DNA of 64,000 nt, taken from contig JAFQDM010000012.1 in NCBI GenBank assembly GCA_017416065.1, positions 1 to 64,000 on the forward strand, in the 5' to 3' direction. The notes below the pieces were generated by a model that did not search any database, had not been told where the DNA came from, and worked only from the letters and a program-made list of their open reading frames with translations. This stretch comes from Ruminococcus sp. (GTDB taxonomy: Bacteria; Bacillota; Clostridia; Oscillospirales; Acutalibacteraceae). This document shows, one piece after another, positions 1 through 8,681 of the stretch (the first letter of the stretch is position 1; every line of letters begins with the position of its first letter). The position numbers were made by a program, and so were the translations under genes.

Positions 1-133
1 AATTGTCAGATTTGATTTTGATAACAAAGTGCTTACTTTAAAAGTCAGTGGCAACGGAACAGGCGGATCCGAAGATCAGCTCCCTTCTAACCCCATGGCT
101 TCTGAGCCCGATGAGTATGATCCCTTTGCCTGA
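1..133 (+). CDS. C-terminal end of an unidentified protein (5' partial)
   Basis: One frame is open from the left edge to the TGA at 131-133. It encodes about 43 residues: a short hydrophobic/charged stretch, then a Gly-, Ser- and Pro-rich acidic tail ending in EYDPFA. No domain can be recognised in so little sequence. The reading is supported by a strong intrinsic terminator about 45 bases after the stop, as expected at an operon end. The low-complexity tail looks like a disordered C-terminus. The function is unknown. Confidence 0.6.
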   Translation, partial: IVRFDFDNKVLTLKVSGNGTGGSEDQLPSNPMASEPDEYDPFA

Positions 134-176
134 CCTTTTCAATCTTCTTTTCAGATGATTTCTTTTATCTAAATCA

Positions 177-208
177 GGGTGGATGCTACCTTGCATCCAC
201 CCTTTTTT
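177..208 (+). terminator. Intrinsic terminator
   Basis: A perfect 10-bp stem (177-186 with 193-202, GGGTGGATGC) with a 6-base loop is followed by six T residues. It closes the transcription unit whose last gene ends at 133. Confidence 0.9.
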
Positions 209-231
209 ATTTGTGCAGAGGTCTGTGATAA

Positions 232-260
232 TTGACATTCTTTGAACATACGGTTATAAT
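232..260 (+). promoter_or_regulatory. Sigma-A promoter, full consensus
   Basis: TTGACA (232-237) and TATAAT (255-260) are separated by exactly 17 bases, a 12/12 match to consensus. The start codon of the downstream lipoprotein gene is 31 bases past the -10. The lipoprotein should be strongly transcribed unless a repressor acts here. Confidence 0.85.
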
Positions 261-290
261 GAGATAAATTATTTCAAAGGGGTAAATGCT

Positions 291-776
291 ATGAAAAGGA
301 TAGTTTCGTTTGTTTGCATAATTATGTGCATAACGCTCATGATTACTCTGTCTGCTTGTAAAGGGGATGCTTCGAAGGAAGTAGTGCTTAAGGATGTGCT
401 TGCTTCCATCAACAGCAATTTCTCAATTTCAGCAGATGATATGCTTACCATTGAAGACACAGATACTCTTGAGCTTTATTACAACATATCTCCTGCTGAT
501 GTTAAGCAGTTCGCAGCAGAAACCACCCTTAACTCGGCAACCGATATCACAGAGGTCATACTTGTTGAGGCGACAGACGAATCAGCAGCCAAGCGAGTGT
601 ATGATGCATTGGATGTAAGGTATAATTCACAGCGTGACCTTTGTGCAAGTTACTCCGCTGAGCTTCTCGCAGTAATTAACGAATGCTCAGTAGAGCAGAA
701 CGGTAACTATATATGCCTTATAATGAGCGATGATTTTGACAATATCCTTGCTCACTACAAATCCTTCTTCAAGTGA
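291..776 (+). CDS. DUF4358-like lipoprotein
   Basis: A 161-residue secreted lipoprotein. A Lys/Arg start, a hydrophobic stretch and a lipobox LSAC put the lipidated cysteine at residue 23. The mature part is a small alpha/beta domain of about 135 residues. The pattern VILVEATDESAAKRVYDAL resembles the DUF4358 family, common and uncharacterised in gut Clostridia. The gene has its own consensus promoter and its own terminator, so it is a monocistron. It probably sits on the outer face of the membrane; no substrate or catalytic residues are evident. The start follows an AAAGGGG ribosome site at the usual spacing. Confidence 0.75.
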   Translation: MKRIVSFVCIIMCITLMITLSACKGDASKEVVLKDVLASINSNFSISADDMLTIEDTDTLELYYNISPADVKQFAAETTLNSATDITEVILVEATDESAAKRVYDALDVRYNSQRDLCASYSAELLAVINECSVEQNGNYICLIMSDDFDNILAHYKSFFK

Positions 777-796
777 TCTGTACATAAATAAAAAGT

Positions 797-843
797 CCGC
801 AGCTGTGTTCTTTTTTCTTTGAATACAGTTGCGGCTTTTTGTT
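797..843 (+). terminator. Intrinsic terminator
   Basis: A 14-bp stem with a few wobble or mismatched pairs (797-810 with 821-834) encloses a T-rich 10-base loop and is followed by CTTTTTGTTTTG. It ends the lipoprotein transcript. Confidence 0.85.
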
Positions 844-892
844 TTGTATGATACAATAAATTGTAGATTTTTTATCAAATGAGGAACAGATT

Positions 893-3121
893 ATGGATAT
901 GGAAACAATAAAGAAGGATTATTCACGGATGAATGAAATGCAGCAGCAGGCGGTATTTTGTACAGAGGGTCCCTTGCTTATCCTTGCCGGGGCAGGCTCA
1001 GGCAAAACAACGGTGCTCGTAAACCGTATCTCTTATATTCTGCGTTGCGGTTTGTGCAATCCCTGGCAGATCCTTGCCATTACATTCACAAATAAAGCAG
1101 CAAGAGAGCTCAAGGAGAGAATATGTGTTAGTGTTCCCGAAGGTGGAGACGATATTTGGGCGGCAACCTTCCACTCTGTCTGTGCGCGAATCCTCAGAAG
1201 ATTTGCTGACAGAATAGGCTATACCTCACATTTTACAATATATGACACAGACGACCAGCGTAAGGTAATGAAGGATATCCTTAAATCTATGAGTATAGAT
1301 GAAAAGATACTCTCACACAGACAGGTTTTATCTGCAATATCTGCCGCAAAGGACCAGATGCAGTCCCCGGAGGAAATGGCTAAGGAAGCATCAGATAAAT
1401 TTGACAGCAGAAAAATCTCTATTGCACGTGCATTTGAGCAATATCAGACCCATCTGAAAAGCAATAATGCAATGGATTTTGATGATATGCTTCTCAATAC
1501 TGTTCGCTTGTTTGAGGCTTGTCCGGATGTGCTGGAGCTATATCAGAATCAATTCAGATATATTATGGTTGATGAGTATCAGGATACCAACCGTGTTCAG
1601 TATAAATTCGTCAGTATGCTTGCTGCAAAAAGCAGGAATCTTTGTGTTGTTGGTGACGACGACCAGAGTATTTACCGATTCAGAGGAGCTACCATTGAGA
1701 ATATCTTGTCTTTTGAGCATACATTCGCCAATGCAAAGGTAATCAGGCTTGAGCAGAATTACAGAAGCACTAAGACCATCCTCAACGCAGCAAACGATGT
1801 TATCGTTAACAACAAGCAGAGAAAAGGCAAAACCCTCTGGACTCAGAACGAAGAGGGGGATAAGGTCACAATTCATACAGCTTATGACGAAAGAGAAGAA
1901 GCTATGTTTATTGCCCGTACTATTCTGGAGAAGGTTGCACAGGGAGCTTCTTTTGGTGATGTGGCTGTACTTTATCGTATGAACGCTCAGTCAAATGCCA
2001 TAGAATACGCTTTGACCCGTTCAGGTATTCCGCACAGAATCGTGGGAGGTCACCGCTTCCTTGACAGAGAAGAGATCAAGGATATGCTTGCATATCTTCA
2101 GGTCATCAATAACCCCAGTGACGGAGTTCGTCTTTCCCGAATTATCAACAAGCCCAAGCGTGCTATTGGAGACACTACCATACAAAAAATAGATTCAATT
2201 GCCAATGCTTTGGGAGAAAGTATGTATGATGTTATAAAAAGGGCAGGGGACTACCCTGAGCTTTCCCGTGCTGCAGCAAAGCTTACAGCCTTTGCCGCAA
2301 TGCTTGACGGGCTTATTGAGGCGGCAAACTCTGAAGATTACACCATAGCTGAGCTCTACGACCTGGTTTTGGAGCATACGGACTATAAAAGCTATCTGAA
2401 AGCAGAAAAAGAGAATGCAGACGAGCGAATAGAGAACGTGGATGAGCTTATGTCAAATATCGTTAACTTCCAGGAGGAACGTGCAGAGGAGGCAACCCTT
2501 TCTGCATTTCTTGAGGATATAGCGTTACAGACAGATCTTGATAACTTAGAGGCAGGTGCCGATGCGGTCACAATGATGACTCTCCATAGTTCAAAGGGAC
2601 TGGAATTTCCGATTGTTTTTATTGCAGGTATGGAGGAGGGAATATTCCCTTCGTTCCAATCAGCATACGACCCGGATTCTCTTAACGAAGAGCACAGACT
2701 TGCTTACGTTGGAATCACAAGAGCAAAAAAGAAGCTGTATCTTCTTCACACGCAGAGCAGAATGCTGTTTGGTTCAACTCAGCATAACAATCTTTCACGT
2801 TTTTGTGAGGAAATATCAGATGAGTACGTTGAGCGTACAGGTGTTAAACGTCCCAATCCTCACATTACGGTTTCTGAGTCCAAAAGCTCAACGGCGGCTA
2901 AATTTGATCCCTTTGCGCTTAAAAAATCCAAACCCTCTGCTCCTGCAGCAAGCAGCTCAGGCAGCTTTTGTGCGGGGGATAAGGTTCTTCATAAGGTTTT
3001 TGGTACAGGACTTATCATAAGTGCTCAGAAGATGGGCAACGATACCATGCTTGAGGTATCCTTTGATAAGGTAGGCACAAAGACGCTTATGGCGAATTTC
3101 TGCAAAATGGAAAAAATATGA
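893..3121 (+). CDS. pcrA: ATP-dependent DNA helicase PcrA/UvrD
   Basis: A 742-residue superfamily 1A 3'-5' DNA helicase, used in nucleotide-excision repair and in removing RecA and RNA polymerase from DNA. The Q motif lies near residues 14-19 and Walker A GAGSGKTT at 33-40. Walker B/motif II DEYQDTN is near residue 227, the QSIYRFRGA motif follows, and the TLHSSKGLEF and EEHRLAYVGITRAK motifs lie in the C-terminal half. The tail carries the PcrA-type Tudor-like domain (GDKVLHKVFGTG ... GTKTLM) that contacts RNA polymerase. Length matches the family. The ATG at 893 follows GAGGA with 7-base spacing; the ATG at 899 is possible. It is flanked by terminators, so it is probably transcribed alone. 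Confidence 0.97.
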   Translation: MDMETIKKDYSRMNEMQQQAVFCTEGPLLILAGAGSGKTTVLVNRISYILRCGLCNPWQILAITFTNKAARELKERICVSVPEGGDDIWAATFHSVCARILRRFADRIGYTSHFTIYDTDDQRKVMKDILKSMSIDEKILSHRQVLSAISAAKDQMQSPEEMAKEASDKFDSRKISIARAFEQYQTHLKSNNAMDFDDMLLNTVRLFEACPDVLELYQNQFRYIMVDEYQDTNRVQYKFVSMLAAKSRNLCVVGDDDQSIYRFRGATIENILSFEHTFANAKVIRLEQNYRSTKTILNAANDVIVNNKQRKGKTLWTQNEEGDKVTIHTAYDEREEAMFIARTILEKVAQGASFGDVAVLYRMNAQSNAIEYALTRSGIPHRIVGGHRFLDREEIKDMLAYLQVINNPSDGVRLSRIINKPKRAIGDTTIQKIDSIANALGESMYDVIKRAGDYPELSRAAAKLTAFAAMLDGLIEAANSEDYTIAELYDLVLEHTDYKSYLKAEKENADERIENVDELMSNIVNFQEERAEEATLSAFLEDIALQTDLDNLEAGADAVTMMTLHSSKGLEFPIVFIAGMEEGIFPSFQSAYDPDSLNEEHRLAYVGITRAKKKLYLLHTQSRMLFGSTQHNNLSRFCEEISDEYVERTGVKRPNPHITVSESKSSTAAKFDPFALKKSKPSAPAASSSGSFCAGDKVLHKVFGTGLIISAQKMGNDTMLEVSFDKVGTKTLMANFCKMEKI

Positions 3122-3130
3122 TATACACCT

Positions 3131-3160
3131 AAGGGCGCAGTTTTGCTGTGCCCTTTTTTT
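3131..3160 (+). terminator. Intrinsic terminator of pcrA
   Basis: A 10-bp stem (3131-3140 with 3146-3155, one G-U pair) with a TTTTG loop runs into seven T residues, starting ten bases after the pcrA stop. Confidence 0.9.
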
Positions 3161-3267
3161 GAACAAATCTTAGCTCCTTGCATATTATGCAGTAAGTCAT
3201 AGTGCCTGTTGGACTGAGGTGAGTCTTAGGGTATATGGCAAAGATAATATCTTTTGGAGGTAGTTCT

Positions 3268-4116
3268 ATGGCAGAATTCAACACTTCCGCAGACTGCGAT
3301 ACCTCTGCGGCTAATACCACAAGCAACTGCTCTCAGTCTGTCTGCATTGATGCACTTCGCGTGTATGACAGCTGCGGAGACAAGGATTGTCTTAATGACC
3401 TTAAGGTGTATTTTACAGAAAGCGACCAGGCAATAATTGACACGGCTGTCAGTGTAAGAATTAAAGAAGCAGATGTTATATCAGTTCTGACTGATATGGA
3501 GCCTGTCCCGTTCCACAAAGGCTTTTATTCTGTAGATATGACCTTCTTCTTCAGCATCACTCTTGATGTTTTCAGAGCTCCGGGCACAAATCCCGTGCAG
3601 GTAGAAGGACTGTCCATATTTAACAAAAAGGTCATCCTTTTTGGTAGCGAGGGAAGCGTCAAGGTCTTCTCAAGTAAATATACCGTGGATGATCTTGATA
3701 TACAGAATTCACTCAACAAGAATCTTCCAATGGCATCTGTGCAGGTAGCAAAGCCCATAGCTCTCTCAGCAAAGCTTTGCGACTGTGTTTCTCTTGTAAA
3801 TCCTCCTTGCAGAATTCCAGATAGGATCTGCCAGTGCTTTGGCGGTGAGTTTATTACCTCAGCTTCAAGGTGCGTATTTGTTACCATTGGTATGTTCTCC
3901 ATCGTACAGATAGAGAGAAATGTTCAGATACTGATTCCTTCCTACGACTTTTGTATTCCCGAGAAGGAGTGCACCAACTCCTCAGATAATCCCTGCGAGG
4001 TCTTCTCAAGGCTTGATTTTCCCACAGATGAATTCTTCCCTCCAAATGTAGGGGAATCTTGTGGTGATAGTTCAGGTAATTGCGGTTGCAGTAAAAGTCA
4101 AGGTAATTGTGATTGA
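3268..4116 (+). CDS. Conserved cysteine-rich clostridial protein, function unknown
   Basis: A 282-residue protein with about 20 cysteines: an N-terminal Cys/Ser/Thr segment, a conserved-looking core beginning VYDSCGDKDCLNDLKVYF, and a Cys/Gly/Ser tail (CGDSSGNCGCSKSQGNCD). There is no signal peptide or membrane segment. The core is beta-rich and reads as a soluble or assembled structural domain. From memory, related proteins occur in spore-forming Clostridia without assigned function. A spore-coat or other cross-linked structural role would fit the cysteines but is inference. The start at 3268 is preferred over the in-frame ATG at 3235 because GGAGG lies at 3256-3260, seven bases upstream. 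It is flanked by terminators and so is a single-gene unit. Confidence 0.7.
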   Translation: MAEFNTSADCDTSAANTTSNCSQSVCIDALRVYDSCGDKDCLNDLKVYFTESDQAIIDTAVSVRIKEADVISVLTDMEPVPFHKGFYSVDMTFFFSITLDVFRAPGTNPVQVEGLSIFNKKVILFGSEGSVKVFSSKYTVDDLDIQNSLNKNLPMASVQVAKPIALSAKLCDCVSLVNPPCRIPDRICQCFGGEFITSASRCVFVTIGMFSIVQIERNVQILIPSYDFCIPEKECTNSSDNPCEVFSRLDFPTDEFFPPNVGESCGDSSGNCGCSKSQGNCD

Positions 4117-4121
4117 ATGAG

Positions 4122-4156
4122 AAAATAGGGTAAGCTTCGGCTTGCCCTATTTTTCT
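4122..4156 (+). terminator. Intrinsic terminator with UUCG tetraloop
   Basis: A perfect 14-bp stem (4122-4135 with 4140-4153) is capped by a C(TTCG)G tetraloop and ends in a T tract. It closes the cysteine-rich protein gene. Confidence 0.92.
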
Positions 4157-4168
4157 GTCAAAATCTGA

Positions 4169-4197
4169 TTGTAAATTCATTTTTTCGGTGGTATAAT
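4169..4197 (+). promoter_or_regulatory. Sigma-A promoter (extended -10) of the ABC transporter gene
   Basis: TTGTAA (4169-4174), a 17-base spacer and TATAAT (4192-4197) preceded by TGG (extended -10). The predicted leader before the ABC transporter start is about 105 bases. Confidence 0.75.
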
Positions 4198-4310
4198 ATG
4201 CACGTTAATCCAAAAATTTACAGAGTGTTCAAAGATTAACATAAAACTTGTGATTTTTATTTTTGCTCTGTGGTATATAATTACTGTGATTTTATATTGG
4301 AGGTATGTGT

Positions 4311-7043
4311 ATGCTTCAGATAAAAAGTATCAGCAAGCAGTATTTAACCGGCTCCCTAAAGCAGACTGCTCTGGACCGGGTCACGCTAAATCTCAGAGAT
4401 AATGAGTTTGTGTCTGTTCTCGGCCCTTCAGGCTCAGGCAAGACAACCCTGCTCAATATCATAGGCGGTCTTGACAGGTATGACAGCGGAGATCTGATTA
4501 TTAACGGAATCTCCACAAAGAAATACAAGGACAGGGATTGGGATTCCTACCGCAACCATACTATCGGTTTTGTTTTTCAAAGCTACAATCTGATCGAGCA
4601 TCAGTCCGTTCTCTCAAACGTGGAGATTGCCCTTACCATCTCAGGTGTCAAGCGCAAGGAGCGCAGAAAAAGAGCAAAGCAGGCTCTGGAGAAGGTAGGC
4701 CTTGGTGACCAGCTTCACAAAAAGCCGAATCAGCTCTCAGGCGGTCAGATGCAGCGTGTTGCCATAGCACGTGCTCTGGTCAACAATCCGGACATTCTCC
4801 TTGCAGATGAACCCACAGGAGCACTTGATACAGAAACAAGCATTCAGGTAATGGAGCTTCTCAAGGAGGTGGCGCAGGATAAGCTGGTCGTTATGGTTAC
4901 TCATAACCCTGAGCTTGCAGAGGAATACTCCACTCGTATAGTAAATATTCGTGACGGTAAAATCGTAGGAGACACAAATCCTTATGAAGTGGACGAAGAA
5001 CAGCAGTCAGCCGTGCACAAAAATATGGGCAAATCATCTATGTCTTTGCTCACATCTCTTTCTCTGAGCTTTAAGAATCTGCTCACAAAAAAGGCAAGGA
5101 CCCTTCTCACTTCCTTTGCAGGTTCCATCGGTATCATCGGTATTGCTCTGATCCTTGCCCTGTCTACAGGCGTCAATAATTATATAGTAGACGTGCAGAA
5201 GGATACAATGTCCTCGTATCCTATCCTGCTTGAGTCGCAGGCAATGGATCTGACAAGTCTTGTGGAAATGACAGACTCTGCAGTGTCAGATATGGAGAAC
5301 GTCAAGCACGATATGAATGCTGTTTACTCAGACGGTACAGCACTTGAGCTGGAATCTACTCTTAGCACAAGCTTTACAGAGAACAATCTGACAGACTTCA
5401 AAAAATATCTCGATGATGAAAACAGCAAAATACATAATTACATAGGAGAAAACGGAATCGTTTATTCCTACAATCCTGCTTTTGATGTGTTTGCGTATGA
5501 CCCTGACGACGTGTTGCTCAACACAGACGGCAGTACTCTTTACGCTTCAAAAGGCACCCAGATGCTTAATATGGAGAAGGAAATGTTTGAGAATATGGGA
5601 ATGTCTGCCGATTCAATGGCAGGCTTTAGCAACTTCGATGAGCTCCTTCCCGGTCAGAATGAACTTATAAGCAAGATGGTGTACGATAATTATCAGGTTA
5701 TCCACGGCGATTGGCCCAGTGAATATAACGAAGTGATCCTTGTTCTCAACGAGCGCAACGAGATCCCCACCAGCACTCTCTATCAGTTAGGTCTTCTTTC
5801 ATCTGCAGATTACGAGGGGCTTATGAAAAAGATAGATGCAGGGGAGAAGGTGGAGATTGAGACCGAGACCTTTACCTACGAAGAAATATGCTCAAAAGAG
5901 TTTTCTCTGATCCCTCAGTGTGACCTGTACAAAGAAAAAGATAACGGCACCTTTGAGTTTGTTGGTGATGATCTTAATGAGATCGAGGAACTTCTGGATT
6001 CTTCAATCAAGCTTAAAATAACAGGTGTAATAAAGCCCGTTGAAGATGCAGAAAACCTGACCATTACAAGCAATCTTGCGTACACAAGGGCCTTAACCGA
6101 GCATCTTATTGAGCATACGGACAGCAGTCCCGTTGTAAAGGCACAGCTTCAGAGCCCCGATGTGAACGTGCTCAGTAATCTTAAGTTTGCCCCTGAAGAT
6201 GACAGTGCAAGAATTGAGGATGCAAAAACATATCTTACTCAGATGGGAGTGTCAGACAAAGCAAAGATCTGCAAGGATATGCTCTCTATGATGTATATGC
6301 AGAATCCCGAGGCTGCACAGCAAATGATGCAAATGGGAGAAGCAGAGCTTGCGGCACTTCTTGACGGATATCTGCAGGATCCGGAGGATGATGTTCTGCT
6401 GTCTATTTACGATAGATACATATCCACAGGCAATTACGATGATAATATGACAGCCTTTGGTGTTGTCAGCGTAGATGCTCCTTCTTCTATTGCTTTGTAT
6501 TGCGACAGCTTTGAAGCCAAAGACAGGATTACAGCTTGCATAGATGAATACAATCAAGGTGCAACCGAGGAAAATAAAATTACATTTACAGATTATATCG
6601 GTCTTCTTTTGTCTTCAGTTACAACCATCGTAAATGTAATTTCTTATGTGCTCATTGCTTTTGTCAGCGTTTCCCTTGTGGTATCCTCTATTATGATTGG
6701 AATTATTACCTACATTTCCGTGCTTGAAAGAACAAAGGAGATCGGTATTCTTCGTGCAGTCGGAGCCTCCAAGCGCAACATTTCTCAGGTGTTCCTGAGC
6801 GAAACCTTCATAATCGGTCTTTGTGCAGGACTTATCGGTGTAGGTGTCACCTTGCTTTTGCTGATTCCCGCCAACGCTATCATTCACGCATTGGCAGGCA
6901 CCGCCATTGTAAGTGCGGCATTGCCCGTAAATGCAGCAGTAATTCTTGTTTTGCTCAGCGTCTTGCTCACAGCCTTTGCAGGCTTGTTCCCTGCGCGTAA
7001 GGCCGCACGCAAAGACCCCGTCACCGCACTGAGAACAGAATAA
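4311..7043 (+). CDS. Fused ABC transporter: ATP-binding domain plus FtsX-type permease
   Basis: A 910-residue single-chain ABC protein of the MacB/LolCDE mechanotransmission type. Residues 1-225 form the ATPase, with Walker A GPSGSGKTT, signature LSGGQMQRVAIARAL and Walker B ILLADEPTGALD. A first membrane helix lies near 260-285 (SFAGSIGIIGIALILALSTG). About 450 extracytoplasmic residues follow, then an FtsX domain of three C-terminal helices with the cytoplasmic ERTKEIGILRAVGASKRNI motif and an RKAARKDPVTALRTE end. Such proteins extrude peptides or lipids, or transmit force, rather than import nutrients. No two-component system or accessory protein is adjacent, so the substrate is unknown. 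The ATG at 4311 is chosen because GGAGG (4299-4303) is 7 bases upstream; the ATG at 4305 would be only one base away. Confidence 0.9.
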   Translation: MLQIKSISKQYLTGSLKQTALDRVTLNLRDNEFVSVLGPSGSGKTTLLNIIGGLDRYDSGDLIINGISTKKYKDRDWDSYRNHTIGFVFQSYNLIEHQSVLSNVEIALTISGVKRKERRKRAKQALEKVGLGDQLHKKPNQLSGGQMQRVAIARALVNNPDILLADEPTGALDTETSIQVMELLKEVAQDKLVVMVTHNPELAEEYSTRIVNIRDGKIVGDTNPYEVDEEQQSAVHKNMGKSSMSLLTSLSLSFKNLLTKKARTLLTSFAGSIGIIGIALILALSTGVNNYIVDVQKDTMSSYPILLESQAMDLTSLVEMTDSAVSDMENVKHDMNAVYSDGTALELESTLSTSFTENNLTDFKKYLDDENSKIHNYIGENGIVYSYNPAFDVFAYDPDDVLLNTDGSTLYASKGTQMLNMEKEMFENMGMSADSMAGFSNFDELLPGQNELISKMVYDNYQVIHGDWPSEYNEVILVLNERNEIPTSTLYQLGLLSSADYEGLMKKIDAGEKVEIETETFTYEEICSKEFSLIPQCDLYKEKDNGTFEFVGDDLNEIEELLDSSIKLKITGVIKPVEDAENLTITSNLAYTRALTEHLIEHTDSSPVVKAQLQSPDVNVLSNLKFAPEDDSARIEDAKTYLTQMGVSDKAKICKDMLSMMYMQNPEAAQQMMQMGEAELAALLDGYLQDPEDDVLLSIYDRYISTGNYDDNMTAFGVVSVDAPSSIALYCDSFEAKDRITACIDEYNQGATEENKITFTDYIGLLLSSVTTIVNVISYVLIAFVSVSLVVSSIMIGIITYISVLERTKEIGILRAVGASKRNISQVFLSETFIIGLCAGLIGVGVTLLLLIPANAIIHALAGTAIVSAALPVNAAVILVLLSVLLTAFAGLFPARKAARKDPVTALRTE

Positions 7044-7056
7044 TAAGCAAAAAGTA

Positions 7057-7085
7057 CAGCGCAGGGGCTCTATGCTCCTGCGCTG
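7057..7085. terminator. Shared hairpin between convergent genes
   Basis: A 9-bp GC-rich stem CAGCGCAGG/CCTGCGCTG (7057-7065 with 7077-7085). On the minus strand it is followed by TACTTTTTGC, so it terminates the HAD gene best. On the plus strand there is no T tract, so ABC-transcript termination here would be weak. Confidence 0.6.
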
Positions 7086-7101
7086 ATCGTATGCAATGAT
7101 A

Positions 7102-7665
7102 TTATTTGAATTTCCACGGGCTGATCTTTTGACCTTTGATCATATACGCTTCTTTTGCGATTTCAGCCAAAGGTGTGTCGCTGTAGCTGTCAGAGTAGAA
7201 TTTATCTATTTCCCCTTGGGGGTATTCCTCAAAAAAGCGTACAACCTTTTCTTTGCCGTGGCAGTTTTCGCCATAGTATTCTCCGCTTTTTTTGTTAACG
7301 GGCGAGCAGATAATATGCTTGATTCCAAGCTTTCTGCATACAGGTTCAATAACAAAATAGGGAGAAGCGGAGATTATAACGTCATCATCTTTTTGTTGCT
7401 CAAGGTAAAAAGCTTTGATGTTGCCTGCTTTTTTATCCCAAAAGCTTGCAATATCCTTATCGTAATCAATATACCTTACAAAGTACATTATTCTTTGTTT
7501 GAACTGTGTTTTTGTACCTTTTTTGAATATGTAGAATTTAACAAAGCCTGCAATTATCCCGGGTAAAAGTTTGATGATCCCCCGGTGCTTTCTTAGTGAA
7601 TACAGAAAGAAATCCGTTGTGCTGTCACCTTTGTATATAGTGTTGTCAAAATCATAAACATTCAT
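7102..7665 (-). CDS. HAD-superfamily (subfamily IB) phosphatase
   Basis: A 187-residue cytosolic haloacid-dehalogenase-type hydrolase. Motif I DFDNT (residues 5-9) supplies the nucleophile and acid/base aspartates. Motif II is the serine of ISASPYF, with a following lysine in GKEKVV, and motif III is SDSYSDTPL. The spacing and helical cap between motifs I and II resemble the SerB/HAD-IB group (phosphoserine or lipid-phosphate phosphatases), but the substrate cannot be assigned. Upstream in-frame ATGs exist, but the start at 7665 has AAAGG nine bases before it and puts DFDNT at the usual N-terminal position. A longer start would also lie upstream of the promoter -10. It is divergent from the DUF5685 operon. 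Confidence 0.8.
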   Translation of the reverse strand: MNVYDFDNTIYKGDSTTDFFLYSLRKHRGIIKLLPGIIAGFVKFYIFKKGTKTQFKQRIMYFVRYIDYDKDIASFWDKKAGNIKAFYLEQQKDDDVIISASPYFVIEPVCRKLGIKHIICSPVNKKSGEYYGENCHGKEKVVRFFEEYPQGEIDKFYSDSYSDTPLAEIAKEAYMIKGQKISPWKFK

Positions 7666-7693
7666 CAAATCATACCTTTTTGTGTTTTTTATA

Positions 7694-7722
7694 ATTATAC
7701 CTTCAAAAAAATCGGTTTTCAA
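7694..7722 (-). promoter_or_regulatory. Sigma-A promoter of the HAD phosphatase gene
   Basis: Read on the minus strand: TTGAAA (7722-7717), 17 bases, TATAAT (7699-7694). The start codon at 7665 lies about 20 bases past the predicted transcription start, which also argues against the longer reading frame. Confidence 0.8.
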
Positions 7723-7820
7723 CAAAAAATACCATAAAATTTACAACTTGTTAATGTAGTAATTTCCACAATAATGTATTATAATATTATGTATGCTATA
7801 TATGAGGGAGGGGAGCAGAT

Positions 7821-8681
7821 CTGTTTGGTTATGTAAAGATCAATAAACCTGAGCTTAAAGTGAAGGATTATGAGTCGTACAAGGCTGTGTATTGCGGCTT
7901 GTGCAAACAGCTCTGCAAGGAATACTCCTTCTTAAGCTCCTTCCTTTTAAATTATGACCTTACATTTTACGTTTTGTTTGCATTGTCTGCCGGCAAGGAG
8001 TGTCCGTCTTTTTCCAAAGGGCGTTGCAGATTCAATCCTCTTAAATCCTGCAACTATTGCAGCTCACAGTCAGATGTGTTTTCCCGAGGGGCTTCCTTGC
8101 TTGTCCTTATGTCTTACTTCAAGCTTTTGGATAATATCAGGGATTCGGGCTTTTTCGGCAAGCTTGGCTCTACCTTGCTCAGGCCCTTGTTTTCTATGTG
8201 GAAAAACAAGGCAAGGAAAAAGTACCCTGAGTATTTCACAGCCTGCAAGAATATGTATCTTTCTCAGATAAAAGCAGAGGAAGACTGCGCCGGCATAGAT
8301 GAAGCGGCGGAGCCGACAGCGAAACTTCTGGAGTTCGTTGTTTCAGAGCTTTCGCCAAGCAGTAAAACAAAGCCCGCATATGAGCAATTCGGATATCATT
8401 TGGGCAAGTGGATATATCTCATTGATGCGGCTTGTGATGTGGATGATGACATAAAGCATCATTCTTTTAATCCCATATATAATAAGCTTCGACTCACAAA
8501 AGCAGAAAGTGCAGAATTTGCAGACGGACTTTTAAATCAATCCGTATATTTGCTTACATCAGCATACAGACTTATTGACAAATACAGATTTGAAGATATA
8601 CTTGATAATATAGTGCTTACAGGACTTACCAAAACCCAGAAGGACTTACTGTTATCCGGAAAGGAAAATGTTAATGAATAA
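7821..8681 (+). CDS. DUF5685-family protein, apparent CTG start
   Basis: A 286-residue uncharacterised protein. The N-terminus FGYVKINKPELKVKDYESYK followed by YCGLCKQL matches the DUF5685 family as I recall it, where the usual start is M-FGYV. Here the codon before FGYV is CTG (7821). The frame is closed by TGA at 7803-7805 and holds no ATG, GTG or TTG between. GGAGGGG lies 7-8 bases upstream of the CTG, whereas the GTG at 7860 has no ribosome site. The protein is mostly helical and cysteine-rich near the N-terminus (CGLC, CNYC). Several His/Asp clusters (DAACDVDDDIKHH) recall metal-binding or all-helical synthase folds. It overlaps the J-domain gene by 8 bases. A TATAAT at 7780-7785 may be its -10. 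Confidence 0.8.
   Translation: MFGYVKINKPELKVKDYESYKAVYCGLCKQLCKEYSFLSSFLLNYDLTFYVLFALSAGKECPSFSKGRCRFNPLKSCNYCSSQSDVFSRGASLLVLMSYFKLLDNIRDSGFFGKLGSTLLRPLFSMWKNKARKKYPEYFTACKNMYLSQIKAEEDCAGIDEAAEPTAKLLEFVVSELSPSSKTKPAYEQFGYHLGKWIYLIDAACDVDDDIKHHSFNPIYNKLRLTKAESAEFADGLLNQSVYLLTSAYRLIDKYRFEDILDNIVLTGLTKTQKDLLLSGKENVNE

Noticed and set aside
7096..7566. Plus-strand open frame of 156 codons
   Set aside because: Antisense to the HAD phosphatase, whose motifs and promoter are clear; Phe/Val-rich shadow product.
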